This document shows, in pieces, positions 24,481 to 32,025 of a stretch of DNA of 64,000 bases; position 1 is the first letter of the stretch; every line of letters begins with the position of its first letter. Source of the stretch: Burkholderiales bacterium Ga0074133 (lineage in GTDB: Bacteria; Pseudomonadota; Gammaproteobacteria; Burkholderiales; Burkholderiaceae_C); NCBI GenBank assembly GCA_001464865.1, contig LNEG01000009.1, positions 86,526-150,525 of the forward strand, given 5' to 3'. Under the pieces are notes generated by a model. That model was not told where the DNA came from and ran no database searches. It saw nothing but the letters and a program-made list of their open reading frames with translations. The position numbers and the translations under genes are program-made.

Positions 24481-25473
24481 ATGACAGCGAAGTCCATGCA
24501 TATGATCTCGAAGACCTTTCAGGTTCTGCTCCTTTCTTCGATCGCCAGCAGCTTGCTGGCTCAGGTTCTTGAGGCGCCTCCCATCGTCATTCGGTCGAAC
24601 ACACAGACTGGTACCGTGTGGGCACAAGAACGCGTCGGCGCCCCGGCAGAGGACTCAACCGTGCAAGTTCAATCGCCGGTGGGTGGGCTAGAGCAGGGGG
24701 CTTCCGTGAACGCGACGGGTTCCAACCTCAGCATCAACAGCAACTCAGTTGCACAGCCGTCTTCCATGGTTGTCGCAGGAGATCCGCCGTGTGCAGCAGG
24801 ACCCAAAAGCTGGACGATCGGCGGTGCAACCTGCACAGCTTCGTTCCCCTCGGCTTTCTCCGGTGCAAGCGCATCTGGAACCGACAGCGTGCAGCCGGTG
24901 GTCGGATCGGCAAGCTTCTCGTGCAGCATGGGCACGTGGGCTGCAACTCCTTCAGCGGGAGCGACATGCGTGGCTTCAACATGTGCTGCCGGTACCTTGA
25001 GCTGGGTGGGTAGTGCGACTTGTTCGGCTGCATTCCCGTTGGCCAATAGTGGTGAGCAGCATGCCAGGTCGAGTACCTCGGGTGGTTCGGGTTCTGCTGC
25101 GTTTACATGCAGCGCTGGCTCCTGGGTTTTGACCAGCAATGGCGGATGCACGGCACCTTTGGGGACGTTGCCCGGTGATATCGTGGTTTGGGATCAGCCC
25201 CAGATGAACAACTCTAGGGCTGGATACTTTTCAGTCCTCAAAACAAGCACCATTGGCGCGCTTGGAGGCGCGAAACCAGGAAACACCATTCGCTTCTACC
25301 TCTACGACGCCAGCTTCATCGCAAAGCAGCCGGTGGATCAGTGGAGCGGTCAAGGAGCTACTGGCGGCGGCTACAGCCTGCACTCTGCTTTACCCAGTCC
25401 CTATGGTGGCTCTGTAAGCCCAGCAGGGAGTCGCTGCGCCCTATGGGGTACCTATGCAGTTGTCTGCCGGTAA
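24481..25473 (+). CDS. Secreted Cys-repeat protein, possible adhesin
   Basis: 330 residues from ATG at 24481 with GGAG 6 nt upstream; the longer frame at 24436 would start inside the hairpin region. A signal peptide (about 1-27, ending SSLLAQ) is followed by a Ser/Ala/Val-rich linker. Residues about 103-160 and 163-220 are two copies of a domain with pattern C-A-A-G-x(4)-W-x(3)-ATCxAxFP...F-x-CSxGxW...C. The C-terminus (about 225-330) is unique. Position right after the pilus operon and the surface-repeat style suggest a pilus-associated or cell-surface adhesin (inference). Confidence 0.75.
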   Translation: MTAKSMHMISKTFQVLLLSSIASSLLAQVLEAPPIVIRSNTQTGTVWAQERVGAPAEDSTVQVQSPVGGLEQGASVNATGSNLSINSNSVAQPSSMVVAGDPPCAAGPKSWTIGGATCTASFPSAFSGASASGTDSVQPVVGSASFSCSMGTWAATPSAGATCVASTCAAGTLSWVGSATCSAAFPLANSGEQHARSSTSGGSGSAAFTCSAGSWVLTSNGGCTAPLGTLPGDIVVWDQPQMNNSRAGYFSVLKTSTIGALGGAKPGNTIRFYLYDASFIAKQPVDQWSGQGATGGGYSLHSALPSPYGGSVSPAGSRCALWGTYAVVCR

Positions 25474-25523
25474 TTGCTGTTTCAGCACAAGCAATTTTTC
25501 GATGGAAAAACGTCGTGTGAGCG

Positions 25524-25543
25524 TACTGTACGAATAAACAGTA
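25524..25543. promoter_or_regulatory. LexA (SOS) box upstream of umuDC
   Basis: CTGT-N8-ACAG core at 25526-25541 with flanking TA on each side, a near-perfect match to the proteobacterial LexA consensus. Located 36 bp before the umuD start, so umuDC should be induced by DNA damage through host LexA. This operon does not carry the element's 22-bp operator. Confidence 0.85.
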
Positions 25544-25578
25544 TCATGGGCAGCCCGAGATGAAACGTCTGCCCCATC

Positions 25579-26016
25579 GTGTCCGAACTTTCCCTGAGCG
25601 ATCCTGAGCTCGTCGACTCCAAGCCCGTGCTGGCTTTCAACCTGGCTACCAGCGTCCACGCCGGATTCCCTTCGCCGGCGGCTGACTTCACAGCCAAGCG
25701 CATCGACGTCATGGACCGCCTGGTGGTGCATCCGCAGGCAACCTATGCGATGCGAGTAAGCGGTGAGTCGATGCGCGATCTCGGCATCTTCGACAAAGAC
25801 GTTCTCCTGGTCGACAAGGCAGTGAAGCCGCGCCACGGCATGGTCGTCATCGCCGTGGTGGATGGTGATTTCACCTGCAAGCAGCTGCACCTGCGCAACG
25901 GCCGCATGAAGCTCAAGGCGGCCAACCCCACCTATCCGGACATCATCCCCAAGGATGGCCAGGAGATCGAGATCTGGGGCGTGGTGATTGCTGCGATCAA
26001 GCAGTTCCAAGCCTGA
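25579..26016 (+). CDS. umuD: UmuD-type self-cleaving translesion polymerase subunit
   Basis: 145 residues from GTG at 25579. S24 family peptidase: cleavage site HAGFPSPA (between A28 and G29), nucleophile S64 in SGESM, general base K101 in TCKQL. After RecA-stimulated self-cleavage UmuD' joins UmuC to form Pol V. The length agrees with E. coli UmuD (139). The ribosome site is weak. umuC starts 9 nt after the stop. Confidence 0.93.
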   Translation: MSELSLSDPELVDSKPVLAFNLATSVHAGFPSPAADFTAKRIDVMDRLVVHPQATYAMRVSGESMRDLGIFDKDVLLVDKAVKPRHGMVVIAVVDGDFTCKQLHLRNGRMKLKAANPTYPDIIPKDGQEIEIWGVVIAAIKQFQA

Positions 26017-26025
26017 TGCCTGGCC

Positions 26026-27342
26026 ATGTCCGCGCCTCTCTTCGCTCTGGTGGACGGGAATAACTTCTACGTCTCCTGTGAGAGGGTGTTCCGGCACTCG
26101 CTGAGATCCAGTCCTTGTGTGGTCCTTTCGAACAACGATGCTTGCGCGATTGCACGTTCGAATGAGGCCAAGGACCTGGGCATCAAGATGGGCGCGCCAT
26201 GGTTTCAGATCAAGCACCTGGCGGAGAGTGCGGGTCTGGTAGCGCTTAGCCCCAATTTTGAGTTGTACGGGGAAATCTCCTCCCGGATGATGAGCCTGGC
26301 CGCAGCACTGGGGCATCGCCAAGAGGTCTACTCCATCGATGAGGCCTTCAGTGATGTCAGCGGAATTCCGGGTGACATCACCAAACGCGCGCGGGCGATC
26401 CGAGCTCGAGTGCACCAGTGGGTGGGCATCCCGACGTGCGTGGGCATCGCGCCCACCAAGACGCTGGCCAAGCTCGCCAACCACATCGCCAAGCAGGCCG
26501 AGAGAAAACCCGGCAGCTACCCGCCCGAGCTCGCCCAGGTGGCCGACCTCTCCCGCCTCCCTTCCTCCCAGCTCGATGCTCTTCTGGCTTCCACCGACGT
26601 GGGGGAGGTGTGGGGCGTGGGCCGGCGCATCGCCGCGCAGCTGAAGGAGCAGGGCGTCAACACGGTGCTGGATCTCAAGCGCATGAGCCCCGCGGCCGCT
26701 CGCAGCGGATGGAGTGTCATTTTCGAGAGAACGGTTCGTGAGCTGCAGGGAGAGTCGTGCGTCGACATCGAGGACGTTGCTCCAGACAAGCAGGAGATCG
26801 CATGCACCCGATCGTTTGGGGCGCCTGTGCGCGATCTCGTGGAGCTGCAGGAGGCGGTGACGGACTTCGCGTCACGGGCGGCCGTGAAGCTGCGCGCCCA
26901 GAGCAGTGCTGCTGGCCAGGTCCTGGTGTTCCTGAGAACGAGCCCCTTTCGTCAGACGCCCCAGTACAGCAACTCAGTGACCGTGCCACTGCGTACCCCT
27001 TCTGCGGACACGCCGGCGATCGTCGGGGCCGTTCTGCTGGGCCTGAGAGCCATTTACAGACCCGGCTTCGACTATGCGAAGGCCGGCGTCATGCTGCTGG
27101 ATCTGGCCCCGGCCTCGCGGGTTCAGTTTGAGCTCGACCTTGAAGAGGATGACCAGGCGCCGACGGCGCGACCTCGGCTGATGGACGCGCTGGACAAGGT
27201 CAACGACCGGTACGGCCGCGGCACGCTGCAGCTGGGCACGGCCAATCTGGGTGCGAAGCCGCGGAACTGGATGATGAAGCAGGAGCGCCGCACGCCGGCG
27301 TACACAACCCGGTGGGAAGACATGCCGGTTGTAAGGGCGTAA
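26026..27342 (+). CDS. umuC: UmuC-type Y-family DNA polymerase
   Basis: 438 residues. Y-family palm motifs: ALVDGNNFYVSCE at about 6-19 (catalytic Asp10) and YSIDEAFSDVSG at about 103-114 (SIDE). The thumb HhH region contains TSPTKTLAKLANHIAK-like sequence and GVGRRIAAQL. It is the catalytic subunit of mutagenic Pol V. The C-terminal region where E. coli UmuC has the clamp motif QLNLF reads VQFELDLEED here, a degraded match. It forms an operon with umuD under LexA control; plasmid-borne umuDC/mucAB loci are common. Confidence 0.93.
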   Translation: MSAPLFALVDGNNFYVSCERVFRHSLRSSPCVVLSNNDACAIARSNEAKDLGIKMGAPWFQIKHLAESAGLVALSPNFELYGEISSRMMSLAAALGHRQEVYSIDEAFSDVSGIPGDITKRARAIRARVHQWVGIPTCVGIAPTKTLAKLANHIAKQAERKPGSYPPELAQVADLSRLPSSQLDALLASTDVGEVWGVGRRIAAQLKEQGVNTVLDLKRMSPAAARSGWSVIFERTVRELQGESCVDIEDVAPDKQEIACTRSFGAPVRDLVELQEAVTDFASRAAVKLRAQSSAAGQVLVFLRTSPFRQTPQYSNSVTVPLRTPSADTPAIVGAVLLGLRAIYRPGFDYAKAGVMLLDLAPASRVQFELDLEEDDQAPTARPRLMDALDKVNDRYGRGTLQLGTANLGAKPRNWMMKQERRTPAYTTRWEDMPVVRA

Positions 27343-27348
27343 CGCCCT
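27334..27348. other. Perfect hairpin at the umuC stop codon
   Basis: AGGGCG-TAA-CGCCCT; the loop is the umuC stop codon itself (27340-27342). It lies between the convergent umuC and the repeat-protein gene. No T-run follows on either strand, so it is not a classic intrinsic terminator but may stabilise 3' ends. Confidence 0.45.
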
Positions 27349-27353
27349 GCATG

Positions 27354-27704
27354 TCAGTTGCAGCGCACCCCGCCGAAACCATCGGACCTGCACGAGGTGC
27401 CATCGCTGTTGCGGAAACCCCCAAAGCCATCAGGACGGGTGGAGCTCCCATCACTGTGGCGGTAGCCCCCAAATCCGTCTGGCCGCGTGGAAGATCCGTC
27501 GCTGTGGCGAAAACCCCCGAATCCATCTGGCCGGCTTGAGGATCCATCGCTGTTGCGATACCCCCCGAATCCATCTGGCCGCGTCGAGCTTCCGTCGCTG
27601 CAGCGCAAGCCGCCGAAACCGTCAGATCGGCAGCTTTGCTGAGCATGCGCCGCCGATGCGATGAGCGCGGAAAAAGCGAAGAGGGTTGCGTAGACGATTT
27701 TCAT
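27354..27704 (-). CDS. Secreted tandem-repeat protein (RPDGFGGY repeats)
   Basis: 116 residues from ATG at 27704 with AAGGG upstream. Signal peptide 1-22 ending AHAQ. The whole mature protein is six units of about 16 residues: the four internal units read RPDGFGG(Y/F)R(N/H)SDGSS, while the first and last are Cys-bearing caps CRSDGFGG(L/V)RC. It should be a small secreted or periplasmic repeat protein, with two Cys in each cap able to form disulfides. Function is unknown. Confidence 0.8.
   Translation of the reverse strand: MKIVYATLFAFSALIASAAHAQQSCRSDGFGGLRCSDGSSTRPDGFGGYRNSDGSSSRPDGFGGFRHSDGSSTRPDGFGGYRHSDGSSTRPDGFGGFRNSDGTSCRSDGFGGVRCN
27360..27635 (-). repeat. 48-bp tandem repeat within coding sequence
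   Basis: About six copies of a 48-bp unit encoding the RPDGFGG repeat. Copies differ mainly at codons for Y/F and N/H, and both outer copies carry two Cys codons. The array is likely to vary in copy number by slippage or recombination between strains. Confidence 0.8.
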
Positions 27705-27963
27705 GAATCCCTTGAATAGTTGGTGGCCTCGATTTTGACGGGGCGGGAGAAAGTCATATGAATCATGCTCGATTACCCACTGATACGGGCTCTGATTTGA
27801 CTGCTCATGTGCCGCTCGCGTGAATTATTCCCGCAGTGGGATTCGACCCCGAGAAGTGAATTGGGGGTGATGACGGACTTTTCGCGCCTGCACCGCCTGC
27901 ACAAATGGGGGATTGCACACCGGGCGCTCCCGCCTCCAGAATCCACGCACTCGGAGGTTATCG

Positions 27964-28272
27964 ATGCGTGCATTTGCAGTTGTCCTGGGTTCTCTCCTCG
28001 TGGCGCCGCTAGTCAGTGCCCAATCGACTGATGGAGCGCTCCTGTCCAAGGCCGGCCTGAAGGTGGTCGTGCTGAAGTCATCGGAGAGCGCTGTTGGCCA
28101 CCCGAAGCTGGCACGGGTCGGCACCATCCCGGTTCAACCCCCCGGCAACAAGCTATTCCGGGAGGAGCGAACAACCATCACCGCGACGCGAACGCGCCCG
28201 TGCAAACCTGAGGAGAGCAACTCCGCAGAGGTGTGCACTGAGTTCTTCCTCGAGACCTTTTTCGTGCGCTGA
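27964..28272 (+). CDS. Small secreted protein
   Basis: 102 residues from ATG at 27964, 8 nt after GGAGG; the upstream in-frame start would be long and lacks a site. Signal peptide MRAFAVVLGSLLVAPLVSAQ. The mature 82-residue region has two Cys (RPCKPEE, EVCTEFF) that could pair. The next gene follows 45 nt later on the same strand. Function not recognised. Confidence 0.7.
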   Translation: MRAFAVVLGSLLVAPLVSAQSTDGALLSKAGLKVVVLKSSESAVGHPKLARVGTIPVQPPGNKLFREERTTITATRTRPCKPEESNSAEVCTEFFLETFFVR

Positions 28273-28317
28273 CGCCGACTGGGCGAGGCTCTTCCGATAC
28301 ACAACACCGGAGACCGC

Positions 28318-28572
28318 ATGGACCTTCTCAACTGGCAGCAGATTGACCAATTCAGCAACGTAGCCGGCGGGCCTGCGGAGAAACGCACCAGCCAGGTGAT
28401 CACCTATCGAGCCGCGGTTCCGGGTGGTTGGCTGGTGGCCATGTTCAAGTGGGATCGAGAGACTCGTGCGCCCAAAGGGGGAGAGGTCGATGTCGATATA
28501 GCCAACTCGGTCGGCCTCACCTTCGTTGCTGACCCCGTCCACAACTGGAACACGATGGTCAGGCCGGGCTGA
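28318..28572 (+). CDS. Small hypothetical protein
   Basis: 84 residues, ATG at 28318 with CGGAGA upstream. A beta-rich sequence, TSQVITYRAAVPGGWLVAMFKWD then GLTFVADPVHNW. Soluble, no signal peptide. It is probably cotranscribed with the secreted protein before it. Family not recognised. Confidence 0.65.
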   Translation: MDLLNWQQIDQFSNVAGGPAEKRTSQVITYRAAVPGGWLVAMFKWDRETRAPKGGEVDVDIANSVGLTFVADPVHNWNTMVRPG

Positions 28573-28590
28573 TACTCACTCCCGGGTGTG

Positions 28591-28911
28591 TCAACGGCCT
28601 TCAGTCGTCATGGCTGCCAGCCGTAGGGCGGCAGCCAGATCGGCGATCTCAGAAGAGCTCAGCCCGTGAACGTCCACCTCGATGGGGCTGTTGCCAATCC
28701 CGCGTTGAACGATCGCGTTGACGAAGAAACGCTTGGGCACACCTTCGGGTGGGGCGCCATCAATCCACTCGTCTTTGTCGACCCATGCTTTGACCGTGGC
28801 GCCGCCGGCCGACGCGATAACGGGGTCGGGCAGGGTGGCGGGCTTCTTGAGGGATGACTTTTTCATGAGTCGTTCAATTGGATACGTGTTTTGACAGCCA
28901 GTCTCGCTCAT
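28591..28911 (-). CDS. Small hypothetical protein
   Basis: 106 residues if ATG at 28911 is used, which overlaps the preceding gene stop by 4 nt (ATGA). An alternative start at 28866 (MKKSSLKKPATLPDP) would give 91 residues and is also plausible. C-terminal two thirds: TVKAWVDKDEWIDGAPPEGVPKR and IEVDVHGLSSSEIADLAAALRL. Function not recognised; it shares a transcript with the HA-domain protein. Confidence 0.65.
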   Translation of the reverse strand: MSETGCQNTYPIERLMKKSSLKKPATLPDPVIASAGGATVKAWVDKDEWIDGAPPEGVPKRFFVNAIVQRGIGNSPIEVDVHGLSSSEIADLAAALRLAAMTTEGR

Positions 28912-30365
28912 CGTCGGATTCGACCAATCCTCAACGCGGGAAAGTCTGATGAATGCAACACTGGGCGGCCCCAGGTGAAGTTCAGTTGGGATAGACGATC
29001 AGCGTGTGAAAAAGGGAGAACGAAGGAACTTGCACGTCGAACAAAATGCTCGACCGTTTTGAACATCTTGTAGTCCTTCCCCCATCCAAGATGCGGAACC
29101 TCGCCCGGCTTTTCAATGTGCCGCTGACTCACGTAGGCCGCCAAGTCCTCGAAGTTGTGTGCGAAGGCTGAACATCCTTGGTAAGCGATGGAGTTGACGA
29201 CGATCGGGATCGTCTCTGGTTGGGTGTAAGCGCCCCAGTCAAACGGCTCAAAAACACGTGATGCGTCTGCACAACCAAGCCACTGGACGGGCAGTGCATT
29301 GGGATGGGTCTGGTCCGCCACCAAGACGTCGTAGGAGAGAAGCACGCTGCGCCTGGGGTCGTTCGCGTCCTGCATGCTGGCGAAGTAGCGATCGCCATAG
29401 AACGTGTAGCCCCACACCATGTCGCTTGAATAGGCGAGGTCGATCTCTTTTTTCAGGCAGACCTTCTGTCCTGCCGGCGGCATTTGCGAATGAAGACGAA
29501 CTCTCAGCCGGCTGCAGCCTTCTACATCAACCTCACGCGCCCCGACGATCCACCATGCAGTTCCCGGATGAAAATCGACTTCTGATTCCTCATCAGCGAG
29601 GTGCACCGCAACAGGCTGCTGAAAAAAAGCCGACCTATCAGCAAACTCCGTGAGTTCAGGCTCGCCATAGCTGGCCGAGTACTCAGCGATGGCGGTGTTC
29701 ACCGGGCACAAGTGACCAAGTTCCAGCGCTTTTTTTGCCATCCTCACGACGTATGCGACCCGTGAAGATGGTCCATAGTGGTGGGGCTTTCGACCGATCG
29801 ATTTCTGGTAGCCGTTATGGGTGAGGCCTATTGCCCTGTTGTGGAACGATTTGATGGTGTTTGCCCAGGAGAATTCTGGAATCTCCGATCGGACAAACGC
29901 ATCCGCAGCCCTTGCAGATTCCCCGGTTCCTGTGTACAGACCCCTCGCCCCGTTCGAGTCCCGCATCTTGCGAACCCAGTGCCGTAGTGCATTTCCACCA
30001 ATGGTCACGGAAGGGCAATAGTGACCGTGCTCTCGGTAGAAAGCCACAAGTGACTTCGCATGATCGAGATCGTCTGCCTGGGCACTGATACGAGAGCCCA
30101 CCATCGGGAATCCGATCTGATCGAGTAGGGCAACTTTCCAATCGGCCAGTAGCCCTTGGCGGTTGAACTTCCGCTGACGCCAGATCCACTGCTCCATTGG
30201 ATGTCCGCGCTCAATGAGATCGCTATTCCGCAAGCTCCAAAGCACGCTGAACTCCTCGAAAGAGTTCAGCCAAAAGGATTCCCGTTTGAGATGAGCATAT
30301 TGCTCGCGTGCCTTGTTGATGGCCTCGGCCACAGCACATGAAGACGAAAGTTCGGGTGCGCCCAT
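28908..30365 (-). CDS. Protein with helicase-associated (HA) domains, no helicase core
   Basis: 485 residues. N-terminal residues about 35-165 contain two HA-like units: WRQRKFNRQGLLADWKVALLD-type sequence (W, RQ, L, D-IGF pattern) near 64-90, and YREHGHYCPSVTIGGNALRHWV near 110-130. HA domains usually sit behind superfamily 2 helicase cores; here there is no Walker A. The C-terminal 250 residues are soluble, with no recognised family. The gene lies in the accessory block, is AT-richer in places than its neighbours, and has no 22-bp operator. It may be a cargo or defence gene, but this is a guess. Confidence 0.7.
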   Translation of the reverse strand: MGAPELSSSCAVAEAINKAREQYAHLKRESFWLNSFEEFSVLWSLRNSDLIERGHPMEQWIWRQRKFNRQGLLADWKVALLDQIGFPMVGSRISAQADDLDHAKSLVAFYREHGHYCPSVTIGGNALRHWVRKMRDSNGARGLYTGTGESARAADAFVRSEIPEFSWANTIKSFHNRAIGLTHNGYQKSIGRKPHHYGPSSRVAYVVRMAKKALELGHLCPVNTAIAEYSASYGEPELTEFADRSAFFQQPVAVHLADEESEVDFHPGTAWWIVGAREVDVEGCSRLRVRLHSQMPPAGQKVCLKKEIDLAYSSDMVWGYTFYGDRYFASMQDANDPRRSVLLSYDVLVADQTHPNALPVQWLGCADASRVFEPFDWGAYTQPETIPIVVNSIAYQGCSAFAHNFEDLAAYVSQRHIEKPGEVPHLGWGKDYKMFKTVEHFVRRASSFVLPFSHADRLSQLNFTWGRPVLHSSDFPALRIGRIRR

Positions 30366-30400
30366 GTTCTTCTTTTGGGTGGGTTGATGAGATGGAGGAA

Positions 30401-30425
30401 GAAAAACGCCCTCGGAGGAGGGCGT
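30401..30425 (-). terminator. Terminator after the sigma-factor gene
   Basis: On the minus strand ACGCCCTC-loop-GAGGGCGT (30406-30425) is followed by TTTTTC, a standard intrinsic terminator. It lies 19 nt past the sigma-factor stop. Confidence 0.8.
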
Positions 30426-30443
30426 GAGTTCATGGGGTTGGCG

Positions 30444-32012
30444 TCAACTTCGCCCGGCCATGGCCTTGAGCATGGGGAAGAAGTTGTCGGGTAGGTTCTC
30501 CTCGCCCTTGGCCCAGCGGACCACGTCGGCGCGCACCTCGTTGAGGGCCTTCTCGAAGACCACGCGAACATGCTCACGTGAGATCTGGAAGATCTCGCCG
30601 ATCTCCACCAGGGAGAGGGGCTGGTTTTCGTAGTCGGGGTGCAAGCCCAGGCGCATCTGGAAGACCTCGCCGTGCATCTCGTTCATCGTGCCGTTGGAGG
30701 CTTTGAGCAACCAGGCCACGAGCTTCTTGGCTTCGAGCGCCTGGTCCAGGCCCATTTCCTCGCTGGCCAGCAGATCGCTGATGGTCCGGTCGTCACCCTC
30801 GCCGAAGATCTTCGCGTCCGTGCTGGAGAAGTTGTTCTCCGTCGGGCGCTGGCGCTTCATCTCATCTGCCTGGGCTTCCAGGCGCTCGGCCAGCGCGCGA
30901 TCGCCAGCGTTCGTGGCTTCACGGGCACGCTTGCGAACCGAGAACTCCTGGTCGCGGATGTGGGTGGGGGTGCGGATGATCTCGTCACCGGCCAAGTAAC
31001 GGCTGATGCTGGAGCGGATCCATGCGTCCGCATAGGTCGAGAACGCGAAGCCCTTGGTGGGGTCGAACTTCTCGGCCGCACGGATGAGGCCAAAGGAGCC
31101 TGCCTGAAAGAGATCCTCCAGCGACCGACCGGTGTGGCGAAAGCGCGCGGCCAGGCGGACCAGCAAACGCGTGTTGCGCTCGACCAGCTCGTTCCGTGCC
31201 TCTTCGTCACCAGCCTGGATTCTCTGACCCAGCTCCAACGCGTGTGCATGGCTCGGAGGCGCGTAGCGGTCCCCGCGCAGGCGGTTCATCAGGCCCTGCA
31301 TCGCCCTGTAGTGCTCGGCCGTGGCTTTCTTGGCCAGCACTTCCTCGCGCGCCAGGTCGTCCTGCGCCAAGGCCGGCTCATCGCTGAGGGGGCCATCGTC
31401 ATCAACATCGACCTCGGCCACATCGGGATCTGCTGCGACCAGGTCGTCGCCAGTCTTCAGTGCCTTGCCGGTTTTCTTGTCCGTGCGGGCGCCGCGCGCG
31501 CGGCGCTTCTTCACCAGAGGAGCTTCGCCGTCGGCTTGAAGGAGGCCCTCCGGGTCTCCAGGCTGTTCACCCGAGTCGATATGCTCAGGCAGCGGCATGG
31601 CGAACTGGTCACCCAGCTCCTCACGAGCCTTGGCATAGGCCTGAGCGGCTTCCGGGCTGATGTCGGCAATGGCCACCATGGCCATGACGGCCTTGGGGTT
31701 CTCGCTGCTCTCGCTCACGAAGTCCGAAACCTCTGCCAGATCCATACCACCCGCACGCAGGTACATGGCCATCGACACGTCGTGGGTGTTCCCCGCAACC
31801 ATGGCTCCCAGCTGCGGGTTGCTCATGGTCATGGCGTGCACCACGTCGGTCATGTGGGCCACGGCGTTGTCCGCGCGGCCGAGGAAGTCCATCGCGGCGG
31901 TCTCGTCATCGCCGTTGGCGATGTCAAAGAGGTCGAGCTGGGCAAAGGACATGGCCGATGCCTGACGGGGCCGACCGCGGCGCACGGTTTTTGTGTTGAT
32001 CGGTGCAGTCAT
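30444..32012 (-). CDS. Element-encoded sigma-70 family RNA polymerase sigma factor
   Basis: 522 residues. Regions 2.1-2.4 span about 276-355: RNTRLLVRLAARFRHTGRSL, DLFQAGSFGLIRAAEKFDPT, then FSTYADAWIRSSISRYLAGD. Compared with RpoD region 2.4 (YATWWIRQAIT), the -10 contact residues Q437 and T440 are both replaced by Ser and one of the two Trp by Ala, so altered -10 preference is possible. A region 4-like helix-turn-helix is at about 465-500 (LSLVEIGEIFQISREHVRVV). The N-terminal 230 residues are acidic and unique; residues 25-29 are QLDLF, a canonical clamp-binding pentapeptide. It is cotranscribed with the AAA+ ATPase. Confidence 0.9.
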   Translation of the reverse strand: MTAPINTKTVRRGRPRQASAMSFAQLDLFDIANGDDETAAMDFLGRADNAVAHMTDVVHAMTMSNPQLGAMVAGNTHDVSMAMYLRAGGMDLAEVSDFVSESSENPKAVMAMVAIADISPEAAQAYAKAREELGDQFAMPLPEHIDSGEQPGDPEGLLQADGEAPLVKKRRARGARTDKKTGKALKTGDDLVAADPDVAEVDVDDDGPLSDEPALAQDDLAREEVLAKKATAEHYRAMQGLMNRLRGDRYAPPSHAHALELGQRIQAGDEEARNELVERNTRLLVRLAARFRHTGRSLEDLFQAGSFGLIRAAEKFDPTKGFAFSTYADAWIRSSISRYLAGDEIIRTPTHIRDQEFSVRKRAREATNAGDRALAERLEAQADEMKRQRPTENNFSSTDAKIFGEGDDRTISDLLASEEMGLDQALEAKKLVAWLLKASNGTMNEMHGEVFQMRLGLHPDYENQPLSLVEIGEIFQISREHVRVVFEKALNEVRADVVRWAKGEENLPDNFFPMLKAMAGRS

Positions 32013-32025
32013 GTGCCGCTTCCGA

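Noticed and set aside
27838..27853. GGGATTCGACCCC, resembling a tRNA T-arm
   Set aside because: The stem does not pair in the correct register and no acceptor or anticodon arm is nearby; not a tRNA or att site.
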